Shown: positions 61,934 to 64,000 of the stretch, piece after piece
Layout: every line of letters begins with the position of its first letter
Numbering within the stretch: the stretch's first letter is position 1
DNA from: Mucilaginibacter saanensis
GTDB lineage: Bacteria; Bacteroidota; Bacteroidia; Sphingobacteriales; Sphingobacteriaceae
Assembly: GCF_014200575.1 (NCBI RefSeq)
Contig: NZ_JACHBZ010000018.1
Location: 62,001-126,000 of the forward strand
DNA: 64,000 bases
Direction of reading: 5' to 3'
Notes under the pieces: model-generated
Told to the model about the DNA's origin: nothing
What the model saw: only the letters and a program-made list of their open reading frames with translations
The model's database searches: none
Made by a program: the position numbers and the translations under genes

Positions 61934-63265
61934 TTATAGAGTGCGTGATATTTTTTCAAGCATGTCCAAACCTACGTCTATATGGCTTTTTTCAATGATC
62001 AATGCCGGCCTGAAACGTACACTCTTTTCGCCGCAGCCCAGGTACATGATATTATTTTCAAAACCCTGTTTAATAAACATATCGCGCTTGTTTTTATCAG
62101 GAAAATCAAATGCAGTAAGCAGTCCTTTGCCGCGTACGTTGCTTATTACTGGTAGTCTTTCAGCAATGTCATTGAGTTGACTTTGCAGGTATTCGCCCAT
62201 TTCAGCTGCATTATTACACAGGTTATCTTCTTCAATAATATCCATGATTTTTGATGAACGTACCATATCAACCAGGCTGCCGCCCCAGGTTGAGTTAATG
62301 CGCGATGATACCCTAAAAACATTATTCTCCACTTCATCAACACGGTTGCTCGCCAATATTCCGCATACTTGCATTTTTTTGCCAAATGCCAGAATATCCG
62401 GGCGCGCTTTTGGGCCAAAATGTTCATGGCACCAAAATTTGCCGGTAAGGCCTACGCCGGTTTGCACCTCATCATATATGAGCATGGCTTCGTACTCGTC
62501 GGCAAGCTCCCGCAGCTTCTCCAAAAATTCCTTGCGTACATGGTTGTCGCCTCCTTCTGATTGTATGGGCTCAATAATAATGGCGCATATATCATCCTTG
62601 TTTTCGGCAAAGGCAGTCCTGATCTGGGTAATGGACAATTGTTCGCGCTGCAGCAGGTCGTCATGGTTACTATCGCTATACGGAAAATTCATATAGGGTA
62701 CAGATACGCGGGGCCAGTCAAACTTAGCAAACCATTTGGTTTTATTGGGCAGGGTATTGGTCAAGCTTAAGGTATAGCCCGAGCGGCCATGAAAAGCATG
62801 CTCAAAATGCAGCACTTTGTGGCCTTTTTCTTTGGTATAGCCCCGGGCAAAGTTTTTCTGTACTTTCCAGTCCATGGCTACTTTAAGCGCATTTTCAATA
62901 GCTAATGAGCCGCCTGCAATAAAAAAGGCATGCGGCAGGTAATCGGGTATGCCAACCCGCCCAAAGGTTTCCACAAATTGGGCGTATTGGGTAGTGTATA
63001 TATCTGAGTTTGAGGGGTTGGTTAAAGCCGCCAGCATCAGGTTTTTCTTAAACTCTTCGTCGTTCACCATTTTGGGGTGATTGTAACCAAGCGGTACCGA
63101 AGCAAAGCAGGTAAAAAAGTCAAGCAGTGTCCGGTTATATTTAGCATCGTAAATATAAACACCCTTACTTTTTTCCATGTCAAAAGTGAGGTCGAAGCCA
63201 TCGGCCAGTACGTGCTTCTGTAAGGAAGCCTGCACGTTTTCGGGAGAAACAAGTAGGTTGTACAT
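61934..63265 (-). CDS. lat: L-lysine 6-transaminase
   Basis: This PLP class-III aminotransferase moves the epsilon-amino group of lysine to 2-oxoglutarate, giving aminoadipate semialdehyde. The 443-residue protein matches the Lat subgroup: SKGVYIYDAKYNRTLLDFFT, FFIAGGSLAIENALKVAMDW, HFEHAFHGRSGYTLSLTNT, MLIYDEVQTGVGLTGKFW and the PLP-lysine in ILAFGKKMQV. Few class-III enzymes share the FTCFASVPLGYNHPKM segment, which favours Lat. It is monocistronic with its own promoter box. Confidence 0.9.
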   Translation of the reverse strand: MYNLLVSPENVQASLQKHVLADGFDLTFDMEKSKGVYIYDAKYNRTLLDFFTCFASVPLGYNHPKMVNDEEFKKNLMLAALTNPSNSDIYTTQYAQFVETFGRVGIPDYLPHAFFIAGGSLAIENALKVAMDWKVQKNFARGYTKEKGHKVLHFEHAFHGRSGYTLSLTNTLPNKTKWFAKFDWPRVSVPYMNFPYSDSNHDDLLQREQLSITQIRTAFAENKDDICAIIIEPIQSEGGDNHVRKEFLEKLRELADEYEAMLIYDEVQTGVGLTGKFWCHEHFGPKARPDILAFGKKMQVCGILASNRVDEVENNVFRVSSRINSTWGGSLVDMVRSSKIMDIIEEDNLCNNAAEMGEYLQSQLNDIAERLPVISNVRGKGLLTAFDFPDKNKRDMFIKQGFENNIMYLGCGEKSVRFRPALIIEKSHIDVGLDMLEKISRTL

Positions 63266-63281
63266 ATAAATCTGGTTTATA

Positions 63282-63289
63282 CAAATCTA
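63282..63289 (-). promoter_or_regulatory. Candidate -7 box for lat (TAGATTTG on the minus strand)
   Basis: Exact TANNTTTG match, 17 bases upstream of the lat ATG. Confidence 0.48.
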
Positions 63290-63339
63290 CTAAAAAGGCC
63301 TCAAAAATAAAATTTAGGCGGTTTTTGAACCGATTAGTG

Positions 63340-63374
63340 AAAAAGTAACTTTAAATTGTTTAAAGTTACTTTTT
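63340..63374. terminator. Intrinsic terminator between lat and the ACC-deaminase-like gene
   Basis: A perfect 16-bp stem (63340-63355 with 63359-63374; AAAAAGTAACTTTAAA/TTTAAAGTTACTTTTT), TTG loop, and an A/T-run on each side, about 90 bases past the stop of the ACC-deaminase-like gene. Confidence 0.8.
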
Positions 63375-63463
63375 GTACCGAAGCTTAAAATAGTATAGGT
63401 TGCTGGTGTGTAAGTTTTAAATACGAGGACTTCCAAATGCTGCGTAAAAAGGTGAATTTTGAC

Positions 63464-64000
63464 TCAGACAAACCTGTCCTTCATCCCCAATAGCCCCCAG
63501 ATGCCGCCGCTGTGGATGGCCAGTATGCGGCTGCCGGGTTTAAAATTATTTTTGGCTATCAGATCATATAAGGCATACATCATTTTACCGGTATAAACCG
63601 GCTCAATTACAATGCCTGTTGCGGCTACAAATTGTTTTATAAAATCAATCAGTTCATCAGTGGCTTTGCCGTAGCCGCCAAAATGGTAATCGGTATGCAG
63701 GTCATAATTGGCAGGGGCGGTCAAAAAATGGTCAATCTCCTCTTTGATAAAACTACCATTTTTAAATACAGGTATGGCATTAAACCGGGTTTTAAGCTGG
63801 TGTTTGGTTAAACCATTAATAATACCAGCTGCAGTGGTGCCCGTACCGCAGGCACAAAAAATATGATCGTAGGTTTCGGTAAGCTCATCAATCAGCTCGC
63901 TGCAACCCAAAGCTCCATCGGCAGATGCGCCGCCTTCGCCAATAAAAAAAGCATCCTCATTATCCCCGAAATATTTACTGAAAAGGGCAGGTTTATCGCG
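63464..64000 (-). CDS. ACC deaminase / D-cysteine desulfhydrase family protein, 3' part
   Basis: The gene runs off the right edge; 178 residues of the C-terminal part are visible, reading from RDKPALFSKYFGDN. Motifs are IGEGGASADGALGCSELIDE, CACGTGTTAAGIINGL (the PLP phosphate loop region GTGTT), VIEPVYTGKMMYAL and LAIHSGGIWGLLG. These fit the fold-type II PLP family that includes 1-aminocyclopropane-1-carboxylate deaminase and D-cysteine desulfhydrase. Which activity applies cannot be told from the part shown. Confidence 0.87.
   Translation of the reverse strand, partial: RDKPALFSKYFGDNEDAFFIGEGGASADGALGCSELIDELTETYDHIFCACGTGTTAAGIINGLTKHQLKTRFNAIPVFKNGSFIKEEIDHFLTAPANYDLHTDYHFGGYGKATDELIDFIKQFVAATGIVIEPVYTGKMMYALYDLIAKNNFKPGSRILAIHSGGIWGLLGMKDRFV

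Overview
The window reads as chromosomal DNA of a Bacteroidota bacterium, most likely Sphingobacteriaceae (Mucilaginibacter/Pedobacter-like). The evidence is family-level: a PorT gene directly after ubiE, DUF6089, DUF4294, DUF4783 and BshB1 proteins, a nadK-uppS-bamA-ompH-murI envelope block, SusC/TonB-plug-like sequence modules, absence of Shine-Dalgarno signals, and repeated -7 promoter boxes of the Bacteroidota type TANNTTTG upstream of genes. No rRNA, tRNA, CRISPR array, transposase or phage gene was recognised.

Layout. 1-2.6 kb: a cut-off secreted protein, a DUF1080 hydrolase-like protein and a twin-arginine Gfo/Idh oxidoreductase (minus strand). 2.8-9.2 kb: ubiE-porT, an SDR enzyme, a YqeY protein, an alpha/beta hydrolase, a CBS protein, nadK and a DUF6089 protein. 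9.3-15.6 kb: envelope block exbD, uppS, bamA, two Skp/OmpH chaperones, murI. 15.8-26.4 kb: respiratory complex I genes nuoH-I-J-K-L-M-N, interrupted by two secreted proteins carrying TonB-plug or carboxypeptidase-regulatory-like modules. 26.5-34.8 kb: amt, an AlkB-like dioxygenase, a long PurF, a LysE exporter, an FHS sugar transporter, a dCMP deaminase and a small cupin. 34.9-49.7 kb: mixed housekeeping genes (cmk, arfB, lpxR, lon, gpmI, nadC, plsY, an M48 lipoprotein, pabB) among small lipoproteins.

The accessory island is at 49.76-55.03 kb between pabB and purA. It holds a divergent HTH regulator, three double-glycine-leader peptides (none or only one of which a length-limited gene caller would report), a fourth leaderless membrane peptide that shares its C-terminal motif with two of them, an HlyD-type membrane fusion protein and a C39-peptidase ABC transporter. 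This is a self-contained peptide maturation/export locus, best explained as a class IIb-like bacteriocin or signalling-peptide system. Upstream lies a duplicated composite element (conserved AT-rich block plus TGCCA-N9-TGGCA dyad), probably an operator or promoter.

55.0-64 kb: purA, fur, a RelA/SpoT homologue, DUF4294, a Cys-type glutathione-peroxidase family protein beside the bacillithiol gene bshB1, a conserved hypothetical, lysine 6-aminotransferase, and a cut-off ACC-deaminase/D-cysteine-desulfhydrase family gene. Several intrinsic terminators are clear, including a perfect 50-bp palindrome between the ABC transporter and purA. All functional calls come from reading sequence and motifs; no database search was possible.
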